Position numbers and translations under genes: made by a program. The notes below the pieces were generated by a model. It made no database searches and was not told the DNA's origin. It was given only the letters and a program-made list of their open reading frames with translations. Below, piece by piece: positions 1 to 5,411 of a stretch of DNA of 8,232 nucleotides; the stretch's first letter is position 1; every line of letters begins with the position of its first letter. Source of the stretch: Chitinophagaceae bacterium UBA2467 (GTDB lineage: Bacteria; Bacteroidota; Bacteroidia; Chitinophagales; Chitinophagaceae); assembly GCA_002342205.1 (NCBI GenBank), contig DDPN01000003.1:1-8232 (forward strand). Reading direction: 5' to 3'.

Positions 1-2
1 GT

Positions 3-92
3 GGACGTGAAGAAGGCCGTGGCGGTGAGCGTCGTGATGACAGAAGAGGTGGCGGAGAGCGTCGTGGTGGTGGTCGTGAGCGTCGTAGCTAA
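3..92 (+). CDS. rpsC: Small ribosomal subunit protein S3 (uS3), C-terminal tail only (5' end outside window)
   Basis: Only the last 29 codons and the TAA stop (90-92) are present, read in the third frame. The peptide is almost entirely Arg, Gly, Glu and Asp, with GGERR-type units (GGERRDD, GGERRGG, GRERRS). No folded domain of S3 is visible. The identification rests on position directly before rplP, as in the usual rplV-rpsC-rplP order, and on my knowledge that Bacteroidota S3 proteins often carry a basic Arg/Gly-rich C-terminal extension. S3 sits at the mRNA entry site of the 30S head, so a flexible basic tail could contact mRNA or rRNA; that role is inference. The DNA beneath it is internally repetitive. 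The next gene follows after 39 nt. Confidence 0.85.
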   Translation, partial: GREEGRGGERRDDRRGGGERRGGGRERRS

Positions 93-131
93 TCAAAACA
101 ACATTCATTAAGAAACTAGAAATAGAAAGTC

Positions 132-554
132 ATGTTACAACCAAAAAGAACCAAGCATCGTAAAATGCAAAAGGGCCGTATGAAAGGCGATGCCAAGCGC
201 GGCACTACAATCGCTTTTGGTTCCTATGCATTGAAGGCATTGGATCAACATTGGATTACCGATCGCCAGATCGAAGCAGCTCGTCAGGCATTGACCCGTG
301 AGATGAAGCGTGAGGGAAATGTGTGGATTCGAATTTTCCCTGATAAGCCAATAACTCGTAAGCCTGCCGAAGTGAGGATGGGTAAGGGTAAGGGTAACCT
401 GGAATTCTGGGCGGCTGTGGTAAAGCCTGGACGTATCCTTTTTGAAGTGGATGGTGTAAGTGAATCAGTAGCACGTGCTTCTTTGTCACTGGCAGCCGGA
501 AAACTTCCTATCAAAACAAAATTCATTGTGCGCCGTGACCTTGTCACTGCCTAA
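132..554 (+). CDS. rplP: Large ribosomal subunit protein L16 (uL16)
   Basis: This is a 140-residue L16, a normal length, starting with the canonical MLQPKRTKHRKMQKGRMKG. L16 is a late-assembling 50S protein near the peptidyl-transferase centre and the A-site tRNA elbow, needed for full subunit activity. The conserved core VRMGKGKGN is at residues 81-89. Arg82 matches the arginine that is hydroxylated in E. coli L16 (R81), although nothing here shows that the modification occurs. The C-terminal LAAGKLPIKTKF block (about residues 120-131) is also typical. The ATG fits family starts exactly, and no Shine-Dalgarno motif precedes it, which is usual for Bacteroidota. It lies between rpsC and rpmC (19 nt), in the conserved order. 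Confidence 0.99.
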   Translation: MLQPKRTKHRKMQKGRMKGDAKRGTTIAFGSYALKALDQHWITDRQIEAARQALTREMKREGNVWIRIFPDKPITRKPAEVRMGKGKGNLEFWAAVVKPGRILFEVDGVSESVARASLSLAAGKLPIKTKFIVRRDLVTA

Positions 555-573
555 ACACTAAACTTTTAGCACG

Positions 574-783
574 ATGTCAAAGAAAACTGAATTTGCAAAG
601 ACACTGCAGGGAATGAATGAGCAGGATCTGCGCGCCCGTTTAGCTGATGACCAGCAACGTTTAAAGAAGATGGAATTTGCACATGCGATTTCTCCTTTGG
701 AAAATCCAATGTCTATTCGCAGTCTGCGCCGTGATATTGCCCGTTTAAAAACTGCTATTAAATCAAAGCAACAGCAAGCCTGA
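574..783 (+). CDS. rpmC: Large ribosomal subunit protein L29 (uL29)
   Basis: This is a 69-residue L29, the small helical-hairpin protein beside the 50S polypeptide exit tunnel. Together with L23, L29 forms part of the docking area for trigger factor and the signal recognition particle (family knowledge). The sequence shows two predicted helices, about residues 14-37 (NEQDLRARLADDQQRLKKM) and 47-65, with the typical PLENPMSIRSLRRDIARLKT stretch at 41-60. The tail is basic and glutamine-rich. The ATG at 574 has no visible Shine-Dalgarno site. It follows rplP by 19 nt and precedes rpsQ by 13 nt, the standard order. An overlapping antisense reading frame is a shadow. Confidence 0.97.
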   Translation: MSKKTEFAKTLQGMNEQDLRARLADDQQRLKKMEFAHAISPLENPMSIRSLRRDIARLKTAIKSKQQQA

Positions 784-796
784 TAAATAACCCCAC

Positions 797-1054
797 ATGG
801 AAGCAAGAAATTTAAGAAAGACCAGGATCGGCGTTGTTACCAGCAACAAAATGGAAAAAACCATTACCGTTGCGGTGGAGCGTAAGGTGAAGCACCCGAT
901 TTATGGAAAGTTTGTAAAAAAGACAACCAAGTTCCATGCGCATGATGACAAAAATGAATGCAGCATTGGAGATGTGGTTAAGATCATGGAAACCCGTCCG
1001 CTTAGTAAAACAAAGCGCTGGCGTTTGGTAGAAGTGGTAGAAAAAGTGAAGTAA
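797..1054 (+). CDS. rpsQ: Small ribosomal subunit protein S17 (uS17)
   Basis: This 85-residue protein has the OB-fold pattern of S17, a primary 16S rRNA binding protein of the 30S body that organises the 5' domain during early assembly. The start RNLRKTRIGVVTSNKMEKTI (residues 4-23) and the signature IGDVVKIMETRPLSKTKRWR (residues 57-76) are diagnostic. Length is normal for the family. The gene begins 13 nt after rpmC, and no Shine-Dalgarno motif is seen in the gap. The next gene, rplN, starts after an A-rich spacer of 36 nt that shows no clear structure. Confidence 0.98.
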   Translation: MEARNLRKTRIGVVTSNKMEKTITVAVERKVKHPIYGKFVKKTTKFHAHDDKNECSIGDVVKIMETRPLSKTKRWRLVEVVEKVK

Positions 1055-1090
1055 TCTTTTCAAGTAGAACAATCGTAAAAAAATAGTTGT

Positions 1091-1459
1091 ATGATACAGC
1101 AAGAAAGCCGGTTAAATGTTGCGGATAACAGTGGTGCCAAAGAGGTGCTTTGTATCCGCGTACTTGGCAACAGCGGACAACGCTATGCCAAGATCGGCGA
1201 TAAAATCGTGGTAACCGTAAAGGATGCATTGCCATCTGGCGGTATTAAAAAAGGTACCGTTGCGAAAGCAGTTATCGTTCGCACCACTAACAAGTTGCGT
1301 CGTAAGGACGGGTCTTACATCCGTTTTGATGACAATGCAGTGGTTATTTTGAACCAGTCAGACGAACCACGTGGAACCCGCATATTTGGACCTGTTGCCC
1401 GTGAATTACGTGACAAGGGTTATATGAAAATTATTTCACTGGCCCCAGAAGTACTTTAA
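1091..1459 (+). CDS. rplN: Large ribosomal subunit protein L14 (uL14)
   Basis: This is a 122-residue L14, exactly the usual bacterial length. L14 lies on the 50S interface side, forms an intersubunit bridge with 16S rRNA, and is the binding site of the silencing factor RsfS (family knowledge). Conserved blocks are IQQESRLNVADNSGAKEVLC (residues 2-21), LPSGGIKKGTVAKAVIVRT (47-65), RFDDNAVVILN (78-88) and GTRIFGPVARELRD (95-108). It starts at ATG without a Shine-Dalgarno motif. A small inverted repeat (CCCC...GGGG, 1443-1466) spans its stop codon. rplX follows after 16 nt. Confidence 0.99.
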   Translation: MIQQESRLNVADNSGAKEVLCIRVLGNSGQRYAKIGDKIVVTVKDALPSGGIKKGTVAKAVIVRTTNKLRRKDGSYIRFDDNAVVILNQSDEPRGTRIFGPVARELRDKGYMKIISLAPEVL

Positions 1460-1475
1460 TTCGGGGTAAACTATA

Positions 1476-1823
1476 ATGAAGCAAATCATGAAAACAAGAT
1501 TCAAGGCCAAGTACAACATTCGTAAAGGAGATACAGTTGTTGTCATCGCTGGTGACGACAAAGATCTTACGAAGCCACGTACGGTACGCGAAGTATTGGT
1601 TGAAGCCGGAAAGGTGATTGTGGAAGGGGTAAATATCATTACCAAGCACACAAAGCCAACTGCACAAAACACTAAGGGTGGTATCGTGAAAAAAGAAGCT
1701 CCCATTCATATCAGCAATGTGATGTTGTGGGACGCAAAAGCAAAAGCACCTGCTCGTGTTAAGCGCGATCGCGTCAATGGTAAAACAGTTAGAACCTCTA
1801 AAAAATCAGGAGAAACCTTATGA
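1476..1823 (+). CDS. rplX: Large ribosomal subunit protein L24 (uL24)
   Basis: This L24 is 115 residues from the first ATG or 111 from the in-frame ATG at 1488. L24 is an assembly initiator that binds the 5' domain of 23S rRNA and sits near the tunnel exit. The KOW motif is clear (IRKGDTVVVIAGDDKD, residues 15-30, then GKVIVEGVN, 45-53), as is KGGIVKKEAPIHISNVML (67-84). The C-terminal end is basic, as often seen in Bacteroidota. Many homologues begin near the MKTRFK sequence at 1488, so that later start is as plausible as 1476. Neither has a Shine-Dalgarno site. The TGA stop overlaps the rplE start codon (ATGA), which suggests translational coupling. Confidence 0.97.
   Translation: MKQIMKTRFKAKYNIRKGDTVVVIAGDDKDLTKPRTVREVLVEAGKVIVEGVNIITKHTKPTAQNTKGGIVKKEAPIHISNVMLWDAKAKAPARVKRDRVNGKTVRTSKKSGETL
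1808..1812 (+). promoter_or_regulatory. Shine-Dalgarno-like site before rplE
   Basis: AGGAG lies 7 nt before the rplE ATG, within the last codons of rplX. It is the only good Shine-Dalgarno match I see directly upstream of any start in this window. Because the bases also encode Ser-Gly-Glu of L24, chance cannot be excluded. It may help reinitiation at the overlapping ATGA junction. Confidence 0.5.
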
Positions 1824-2389
1824 GCACGAAGGCCTATAAACCCCGTTTAGCAACCAAATACAAGAACGACGTTGTTCCTGCTTTGGTTAAAAAATTCAGC
1901 TACGAGACTGTAATGCAGGCTCCACGCTTGGAAAAAATTTGTGTCAATCGTGGTATCAACGGTGCAGTGTCTGACAAGAAAACTGTAGAGATTGCTGTAG
2001 AGGAGTTGACAACTATCACAGGACAGAAAGCCGTTCCTACCATGTCTAAAAAAGACATTTCGAACTTTAAGCTTCGTAAAGGAATGCCTATTGGAGCCAA
2101 GGTTACACTTCGTGGTGAAAAAATGTACGAGTTCATGGATCGTCTGATCTCTGTTGCATTACCACGTGTACGTGATTTCAAAGGAATCAATGATAAGTCA
2201 TTTGATGGTCGTGGCAACTACACACTTGGTGTGACTGAGCAGATCATTTTCCCTGAAATCGATATCGATAAAGTGAGCAAGATCACCGGTATGGATATCA
2301 CTTTTGTAACCACTGCCAACAGCGATGAAGAAGCCTACGAATTGCTGAAGGAGATGGGAATGCCTTTCAAAAACGCAAAGAATAATTAA
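1820..2389 (+). CDS. rplE: Large ribosomal subunit protein L5 (uL5)
   Basis: This 189-residue L5 belongs to the central protuberance of the 50S subunit, where it binds 5S rRNA with L18 and touches the P-site tRNA. Visible blocks are PRLEKICVNRGIN (residues 35-47), the loop FKLRKGMPIGAKVTLRG (83-99), PRVRDFKGIN (115-124) and FDGRGNYTLGVTEQIIFPEI (128-147). It is slightly longer than the roughly 179 residues of the E. coli protein, mostly at the N-terminus. The ATG shares bases with the rplX stop, and AGGAG lies 7 nt upstream. In E. coli, S8 represses the spc operon by binding mRNA around the rplX-rplE junction. Here that junction has no spacer, so such a site could exist only inside coding sequence. 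Confidence 0.99.
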   Translation: MSTKAYKPRLATKYKNDVVPALVKKFSYETVMQAPRLEKICVNRGINGAVSDKKTVEIAVEELTTITGQKAVPTMSKKDISNFKLRKGMPIGAKVTLRGEKMYEFMDRLISVALPRVRDFKGINDKSFDGRGNYTLGVTEQIIFPEIDIDKVSKITGMDITFVTTANSDEEAYELLKEMGMPFKNAKNN

Positions 2390-2408
2390 TTAAAATAACA
2401 ACAAACAC

Positions 2409-2678
2409 ATGGCAAAAACTTCCGTAAAAGCCAGACAGCGCAAGCGTGAAAGAATGGTGGATCACTACGCCGCCAAGCGCGAAGAGCTGAAAAAAGCCGG
2501 TGACTGGAAAGCATTGGATGAACTACCTCGTAATGGTTCTAAAGTTCGTCTCAAAAATCGTTGTCAGTTAACAGGCCGTCCAAAAGGATATGTGCGCTAC
2601 TTTGGAATTTCCAGGGTTGCACTTCGTGATATGGCCCTTAACGGCAAAATACCCGGACTTAAAAAAGCAAGCTGGTAA
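2409..2678 (+). CDS. rpsN: Small ribosomal subunit protein S14 (uS14), zinc-independent long form
   Basis: This is an 89-residue S14 of the 30S head. It is the long, zinc-free form: it has a single cysteine (Cys52) and lacks the CxxC pairs of the short zinc-ribbon form. The ending RCQLTGRPKGYVRYFGISR (residues 51-69), then ALNGKIPGLKKASW (76-89), is diagnostic. A zinc-free S14 removes one zinc demand on the ribosome; whether a second zinc-dependent copy exists elsewhere in the genome cannot be seen. It lies 19 nt after rplE and 18 nt before rpsH, in the conserved order, with no Shine-Dalgarno site. Confidence 0.98.
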   Translation: MAKTSVKARQRKRERMVDHYAAKREELKKAGDWKALDELPRNGSKVRLKNRCQLTGRPKGYVRYFGISRVALRDMALNGKIPGLKKASW

Positions 2679-2696
2679 TTTTTAAAAAAACGAATT

Positions 2697-3095
2697 ATGG
2701 TAACAGATCCTATAGCAGATTTTTTAACTCGTATCCGTAACGCGCAAATGGCGGGTCACCGGGTAGTGGATATTCCTGCATCTAATCTTAAAAAACGGAT
2801 GACAGAGATTCTATACAATCAAGGGTATATCCTCAAATACAAATTTGAAGATGACAGCAAGCAGGGTGTCATCAAGATTGCCTTGAAGTATGATCCTGCC
2901 ACTAAGCAACCAGCGATTCAAAGCATGGAGCGTATTAGCCGTCCTGGTCTTCGCCAGTATGCTAAGCCTGCTGAGTTTCGCCGTGTGAAAAATGGCTTGG
3001 GTTTGGCCATCTTGTCAACTTCAAAAGGAGTAATGACAGACAAAGAAGCCAAGGCGCAGAATGTGGGTGGTGAAGTATTGTGTTATATCTATTAA
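2697..3095 (+). CDS. rpsH: Small ribosomal subunit protein S8 (uS8)
   Basis: This is a 132-residue S8, a primary 16S rRNA binder of the 30S platform. In E. coli it is also the translational repressor of the spc operon. The N-terminal VTDPIADFLTRIRNAQMAG (residues 2-20) and C-terminal signature GLGLAILSTSKGVMTDKEA (100-118), ending in GGEVLCYIY, are clear. Length is typical. It begins 18 nt after rpsN with no Shine-Dalgarno site. It is followed by an unusually long 73-nt spacer with GC-rich inverted repeats before rplF. A feedback role for S8 in this organism is possible, but no binding site can be identified by eye. Confidence 0.99.
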   Translation: MVTDPIADFLTRIRNAQMAGHRVVDIPASNLKKRMTEILYNQGYILKYKFEDDSKQGVIKIALKYDPATKQPAIQSMERISRPGLRQYAKPAEFRRVKNGLGLAILSTSKGVMTDKEAKAQNVGGEVLCYIY

Positions 3096-3104
3096 TCAAA
3101 TGAA

Positions 3105-3152
3105 TTTACCGGTACATTAAGCCGATACTATACTAGGCTGACCGGCCGGAAA
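3105..3152 (+). promoter_or_regulatory. Possible nested RNA hairpin in the rpsH-rplF spacer
   Basis: Inside the 73-nt spacer, TTT-A-CCGG (3105-3112) can pair with CCGGAAA (3146-3152), leaving A3108 bulged. An inner AGCC/GGCT stem (3120-3123 with 3136-3139) closes a 12-nt loop. A second CCGG (3142-3145) could compete for the same partner, so two alternative folds exist. The GC-rich blocks stand out from the AT-rich surroundings. No T-run follows, so it is not a classic terminator. It may be an mRNA processing, stability or r-protein control element. This is inference from visible pairing only. Confidence 0.35.
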
Positions 3153-3168
3153 CTTAAACTTATAAACT

Positions 3169-3723
3169 ATGTCTCGTATAGGTAAAAAACCAGTAGAAAT
3201 TCCAAGTGGCGTTACAGTTACAGTTGGAAAGGATAACGTGGTAGTTGTAAAAGGTCCTAAGGGTGAATTGAAACAGGACATCGATCGTGATATCACAATC
3301 GAAGTAAAGGATAACCAAATTGTTTTGGGTCGTCCTACTAATCAAATTCGTCACCGCGCTTTGCATGGTCTTTATCGTGCATTGCTTGCAAATCTTATCA
3401 AAGGTGTAACTGCAGGGTATGAGAGACAACTTGAGTTAATCGGGGTTGGTTTCAAAGCAGCAAACACTGGCAATGTGTTGGATCTGGCATTGGGATATTC
3501 TCACAATATCATCTTTGAAGTTCCTAAGGAATTAAAAGTGGCTACTGCACAGGAAAAAGGACAAAATCCGATTATCACGTTGCAGGGAATCGACAAACAA
3601 TTGATTGGACAAGTTGCAGCAAAATTGCGCAGTCTTCGTAAGCCTGAGCCTTACAAAGGAAAGGGTGTGCGTTATGTGGGTGAAGTGGTACGTAAGAAGG
3701 CTGGTAAGGCTGCTGGTAAATAA
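3169..3723 (+). CDS. rplF: Large ribosomal subunit protein L6 (uL6)
   Basis: This 184-residue L6 lies near the factor-binding region of the 50S subunit, close to the sarcin-ricin loop, and supports EF-G and EF-Tu function and late assembly. It shows the two duplicated L6 domains (about residues 1-82 and 83-175). Recognisable blocks are MSRIGKKPVEIPSGV (1-15), KGPKGEL (28-34), ELIGVGFKA (89-97) and the C-terminal signature PEPYKGKGVRY (159-169). The final KKAGKAAGK tail is basic. Its start is preceded by the structured spacer and by no Shine-Dalgarno site. rplR follows after 27 nt. Confidence 0.99.
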   Translation: MSRIGKKPVEIPSGVTVTVGKDNVVVVKGPKGELKQDIDRDITIEVKDNQIVLGRPTNQIRHRALHGLYRALLANLIKGVTAGYERQLELIGVGFKAANTGNVLDLALGYSHNIIFEVPKELKVATAQEKGQNPIITLQGIDKQLIGQVAAKLRSLRKPEPYKGKGVRYVGEVVRKKAGKAAGK

Positions 3724-3750
3724 TTAATAGTCTTTAAAAAAGTATAAGAG

Positions 3751-4110
3751 ATGACTCCTCAATTCAAAACAAAAAGAAGACAGAACATCCGCTATCGAAT
3801 TCGTCGTAAGATCAGCGGTATTGCTGGCAAACCACGTTTGTCTGTTTACAGAAGCAATGCTGATATCTATGCGCAATTGATCGATGATAATTCAGGTCAA
3901 ACATTAGCGGCTGCATCTTCTCGCGATAAAGATATTGCTGCTCAAAAAATAACAAAGTCTGAAAAAAGTAAACTGGTTGGTGCTGCTATCGCACGTAAAG
4001 CGACTGCACTTGGAATCACTACTGTTACTTTCGACAGAGGTGGCTATTTGTATCACGGTCGTGTAAAGTCAGTTGCTGATGGCGCACGCGAAGCTGGACT
4101 GCAGTTCTAA
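3751..4110 (+). CDS. rplR: Large ribosomal subunit protein L18 (uL18)
   Basis: This is a 119-residue L18, which binds 5S rRNA with L5 and helps place it in the central protuberance. The N-terminus is strongly basic (KTKRRQNIRYRIRRKI, residues 6-21), as expected for the 5S rRNA-binding arm. It is followed by GKPRLSVYRSNADIYAQLID (26-45) and the diagnostic C-terminus FDRGGYLYHGRVKSVADGAR (94-113), then EAGLQF. Length is normal. The start follows a short purine-rich stretch (GAG right before ATG) that is too close to serve as a good Shine-Dalgarno. rpsE comes 29 nt later. Confidence 0.99.
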   Translation: MTPQFKTKRRQNIRYRIRRKISGIAGKPRLSVYRSNADIYAQLIDDNSGQTLAAASSRDKDIAAQKITKSEKSKLVGAAIARKATALGITTVTFDRGGYLYHGRVKSVADGAREAGLQF

Positions 4111-4139
4111 ATCAATTAAACATTTCAAAAAACGCATAC

Positions 4140-4658
4140 ATGTCAAAGCTCAATTTGAACAGAGTAAAAGCCGGAGACCTGGAATTGAAAGATAAGGTAG
4201 TGGCCATCAATCGTGTTGTTAAAACAACCAAAGGAGGTCGTGCTTTTAGTTTTTCTGCCCTCGTGGTAGTTGGAAACGGTAGTGGAGTAGTAGGACACGG
4301 TCTTGGTAAAGCAAAAGAAGTACAGGAAGCAATTACGAAAGGAATAGAGGATGCAAAAAAGAATCTCATCAAAGTTCCTATCATGAAGGGCACTGTTCCT
4401 CATGACCAATTAGCTAAAGAAGGTGCTGCTAAAGTTTTGATTAAGCCAGCGGCACATGGTACAGGAGTGATTGCAGGAGGTTCTATGCGTGCTGTATTGG
4501 AAAGTGCTGGTGTGACAGACGTATTGGCAAAATCATTAGGTTCTGCTAATCCACATAACGTGGTAAAGGCAACATTCAAGGCATTGGCTTTGTTGCGTGA
4601 ACCAGTTCAAGTTGCAAAAACTCGTACGCTGGGTTTGAAAAAAGTATTTAACGGTTAA
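4140..4658 (+). CDS. rpsE: Small ribosomal subunit protein S5 (uS5)
   Basis: This is a 172-residue S5, a 30S protein at the mRNA entry channel that affects decoding fidelity and mRNA unwinding. The N-terminal double-stranded-RNA-binding-like domain (about 15-80) contains RVVKTTKGGRAFSFSALVVV (25-44). The loop KGGR at 31-34 matches the E. coli region where spectinomycin-resistance changes occur; no deletion is visible in it. The C-terminal domain has HGTGVIAGGSMRAVLESAGV (106-125) and GSANPHNVVKATFKAL (134-149). Length is typical. It lies between rplR and rpmD (11 nt to the ATG), in the conserved order. Confidence 0.99.
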   Translation: MSKLNLNRVKAGDLELKDKVVAINRVVKTTKGGRAFSFSALVVVGNGSGVVGHGLGKAKEVQEAITKGIEDAKKNLIKVPIMKGTVPHDQLAKEGAAKVLIKPAAHGTGVIAGGSMRAVLESAGVTDVLAKSLGSANPHNVVKATFKALALLREPVQVAKTRTLGLKKVFNG

Positions 4659-4669
4659 AAGAATTGACC

Positions 4670-4852
4670 ATGAAAAAGATAAAAGTAACACTTGTAAAAA
4701 GCCCTATCGACAGGCCAGAGCGTCAAAAGTTGACTTTGCAGGCATTGGGTTTGAACAAGACAAATTCATCACGTGAGTTGGAAGCGACACCTCAAGTATT
4801 GGGGATGGTTCGTAAAGTCAACCATTTGTTGAAAATCGAAGATGCTAAGTAA
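4670..4852 (+). CDS. rpmD: Large ribosomal subunit protein L30 (uL30)
   Basis: This is a 60-residue L30, a small 50S protein of ferredoxin-like fold. The sequence MKKIKVTLVKSPIDRPERQK (1-20), then TLQALGLNKTNSSRE (22-36) and the ending VLGMVRKVNHLLKIEDA, are typical of the family. I chose the ATG at 4670 over an in-frame TTG two codons upstream (4664), because family members begin with a Met just before the first beta strand (K-KIKVTLVKS). L30 is absent in some bacteria, so its presence in the usual place between rpsE and rplO is worth recording. It is followed by an 80-nt spacer holding two hairpins. Confidence 0.97.
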   Translation: MKKIKVTLVKSPIDRPERQKLTLQALGLNKTNSSRELEATPQVLGMVRKVNHLLKIEDAK

Positions 4853-4854
4853 TT

Positions 4855-4879
4855 GAGAGGATATTACCTCTTTATTTTT
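4855..4879 (+). terminator. Weak possible attenuator/terminator after rpmD
   Basis: AGAGG (4856-4860) pairs with CCTCT (4867-4871) around the 6-nt loop ATATTA, with a possible additional G-T pair at the base. A T-rich run (TTTATTTTT, 4871-4879) follows. The form is that of an intrinsic terminator, but the stem is only 5-6 bp, so at most partial termination or pausing is likely. It lies 2 nt after the rpmD stop. If active, it would lower rplO-secY expression relative to upstream genes. Confidence 0.4.
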
Positions 4880-4886
4880 AATGCGA

Positions 4887-4911
4887 GCCCCGTCAAAAAT
4901 GCTTTCGGGGC
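4887..4911 (+). promoter_or_regulatory. GC-rich hairpin upstream of rplO
   Basis: GCCCCG (4887-4892) is perfectly complementary to CGGGGC (4906-4911) across a 13-nt loop. Within the loop, AAA (4895-4897) may also pair with TTT (4903-4905). The hairpin ends 21 nt before the rplO ATG. No T-run follows on either strand, so I do not call it a terminator. It may influence rplO translation or block 3'-5' RNA decay. The function is unproven. Confidence 0.4.
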
Positions 4912-4932
4912 GATGAGTAAATAATAAAAGCC

Positions 4933-5382
4933 ATGAAACTACATCACTTAAAGCCTGCAAAAGGCGCTGTTCACAAGACAAAACGTATTGGACGCGGAGA
5001 TGGCTCCGGCCATGGTGGTACATCCACAAAAGGTACAAAGGGTGCGCAAAGCCGTACCGGTTTTAAAAACAAAATGGCACACGAGGGAGGCCAGATGCCT
5101 ATTCAGCGTCGTATCCCTAAGCGTGGATTCAAGAATCCTCATCGCGTTTCATACACAGTTTTCAATCTAGGTCAGATTGAGCAACTGTCAGCCAAGTATA
5201 ATCTAACTGAATTTACCCTTGAGAATCTCTATATCAACGGTCTAATCAGTCAGAATGATCGTGTTAAGGTACTCGGCAACGGAGAAATCAAAGGAAAGTA
5301 TAGTTTCCGTGTAAATGCCATCAGTGAAAAAGCTAAGTCTGCCATTGAAGCAGCTGGTGGTACTGTCGAAATCGTTGCTTAA
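4933..5382 (+). CDS. rplO: Large ribosomal subunit protein L15 (uL15)
   Basis: This is a 149-residue L15, a 50S protein that threads a long glycine/basic N-terminal extension into 23S rRNA and acts late in assembly. The extension is obvious: RIGRGDGSGHGGTSTKGTKG (18-37), GFKNKMAHEGGQMPIQRRIP (43-62) and KRGFKN (63-68). The globular C-terminal domain ends with the usual SEKAKSAIEAAGGTVEIV (131-148). The start ATG lies after the hairpin-bearing spacer and has no Shine-Dalgarno site. The gene is directly upstream of secY (29 nt), the conserved order in most bacteria. Confidence 0.99.
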   Translation: MKLHHLKPAKGAVHKTKRIGRGDGSGHGGTSTKGTKGAQSRTGFKNKMAHEGGQMPIQRRIPKRGFKNPHRVSYTVFNLGQIEQLSAKYNLTEFTLENLYINGLISQNDRVKVLGNGEIKGKYSFRVNAISEKAKSAIEAAGGTVEIVA

Positions 5383-5399
5383 ATTTAGACGTTCTAAAT
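5383..5399 (+). promoter_or_regulatory. 7-bp inverted repeat between rplO and secY
   Basis: ATTTAGA (5383-5389) and TCTAAAT (5393-5399) form a perfect 7-bp AT-rich inverted repeat with a 3-nt CGT loop. It begins right after the rplO TAA stop and ends 12 nt before the secY GTG. It is too AT-rich and lacks the T-run needed for a terminator. It could be a short RNA hairpin near the secY start, or a coincidence. Confidence 0.3.
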
Positions 5400-5411
5400 C
5401 AGTAATTAACC

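Noticed and set aside
1..108. Open frame 1 at the window start encoding a valine-rich peptide
   Set aside because: It is the shifted reading of the Arg/Gly-rich rpsC tail; low-complexity repeats stay open in more than one frame, and frame 3 gives the expected S3 tail with its stop before rplP.
256..547. Long antisense reading frames over rplP, and similar ones over rplN, rplX, rplE, rplF, rpsE and the 3' flavoprotein
   Set aside because: They lie fully opposite highly conserved genes, have no recognisable domains and no start signals, and are explained as shadows of the coding strand.
3106..3134. Sigma70-like promoter (TTACCG, 17 nt, TATACT) in the rpsH-rplF spacer
   Set aside because: The -35 match is only three of six bases, and Bacteroidota primary promoters use TTTG and TAnnTTTG instead, which are not seen here.
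4664..4669. TTG start for rpmD two codons upstream of the ATG
   Set aside because: L30 proteins begin with Met just before the first strand (MKKIKVTLVKS), so the ATG at 4670 fits better and no Shine-Dalgarno supports the TTG.
4887..4911. GCCCCG/CGGGGC hairpin as a Rho-independent terminator
   Set aside because: No T-run follows the stem on either strand, and rplO starts 21 nt later in the same operon; kept only as an uncharacterised hairpin.
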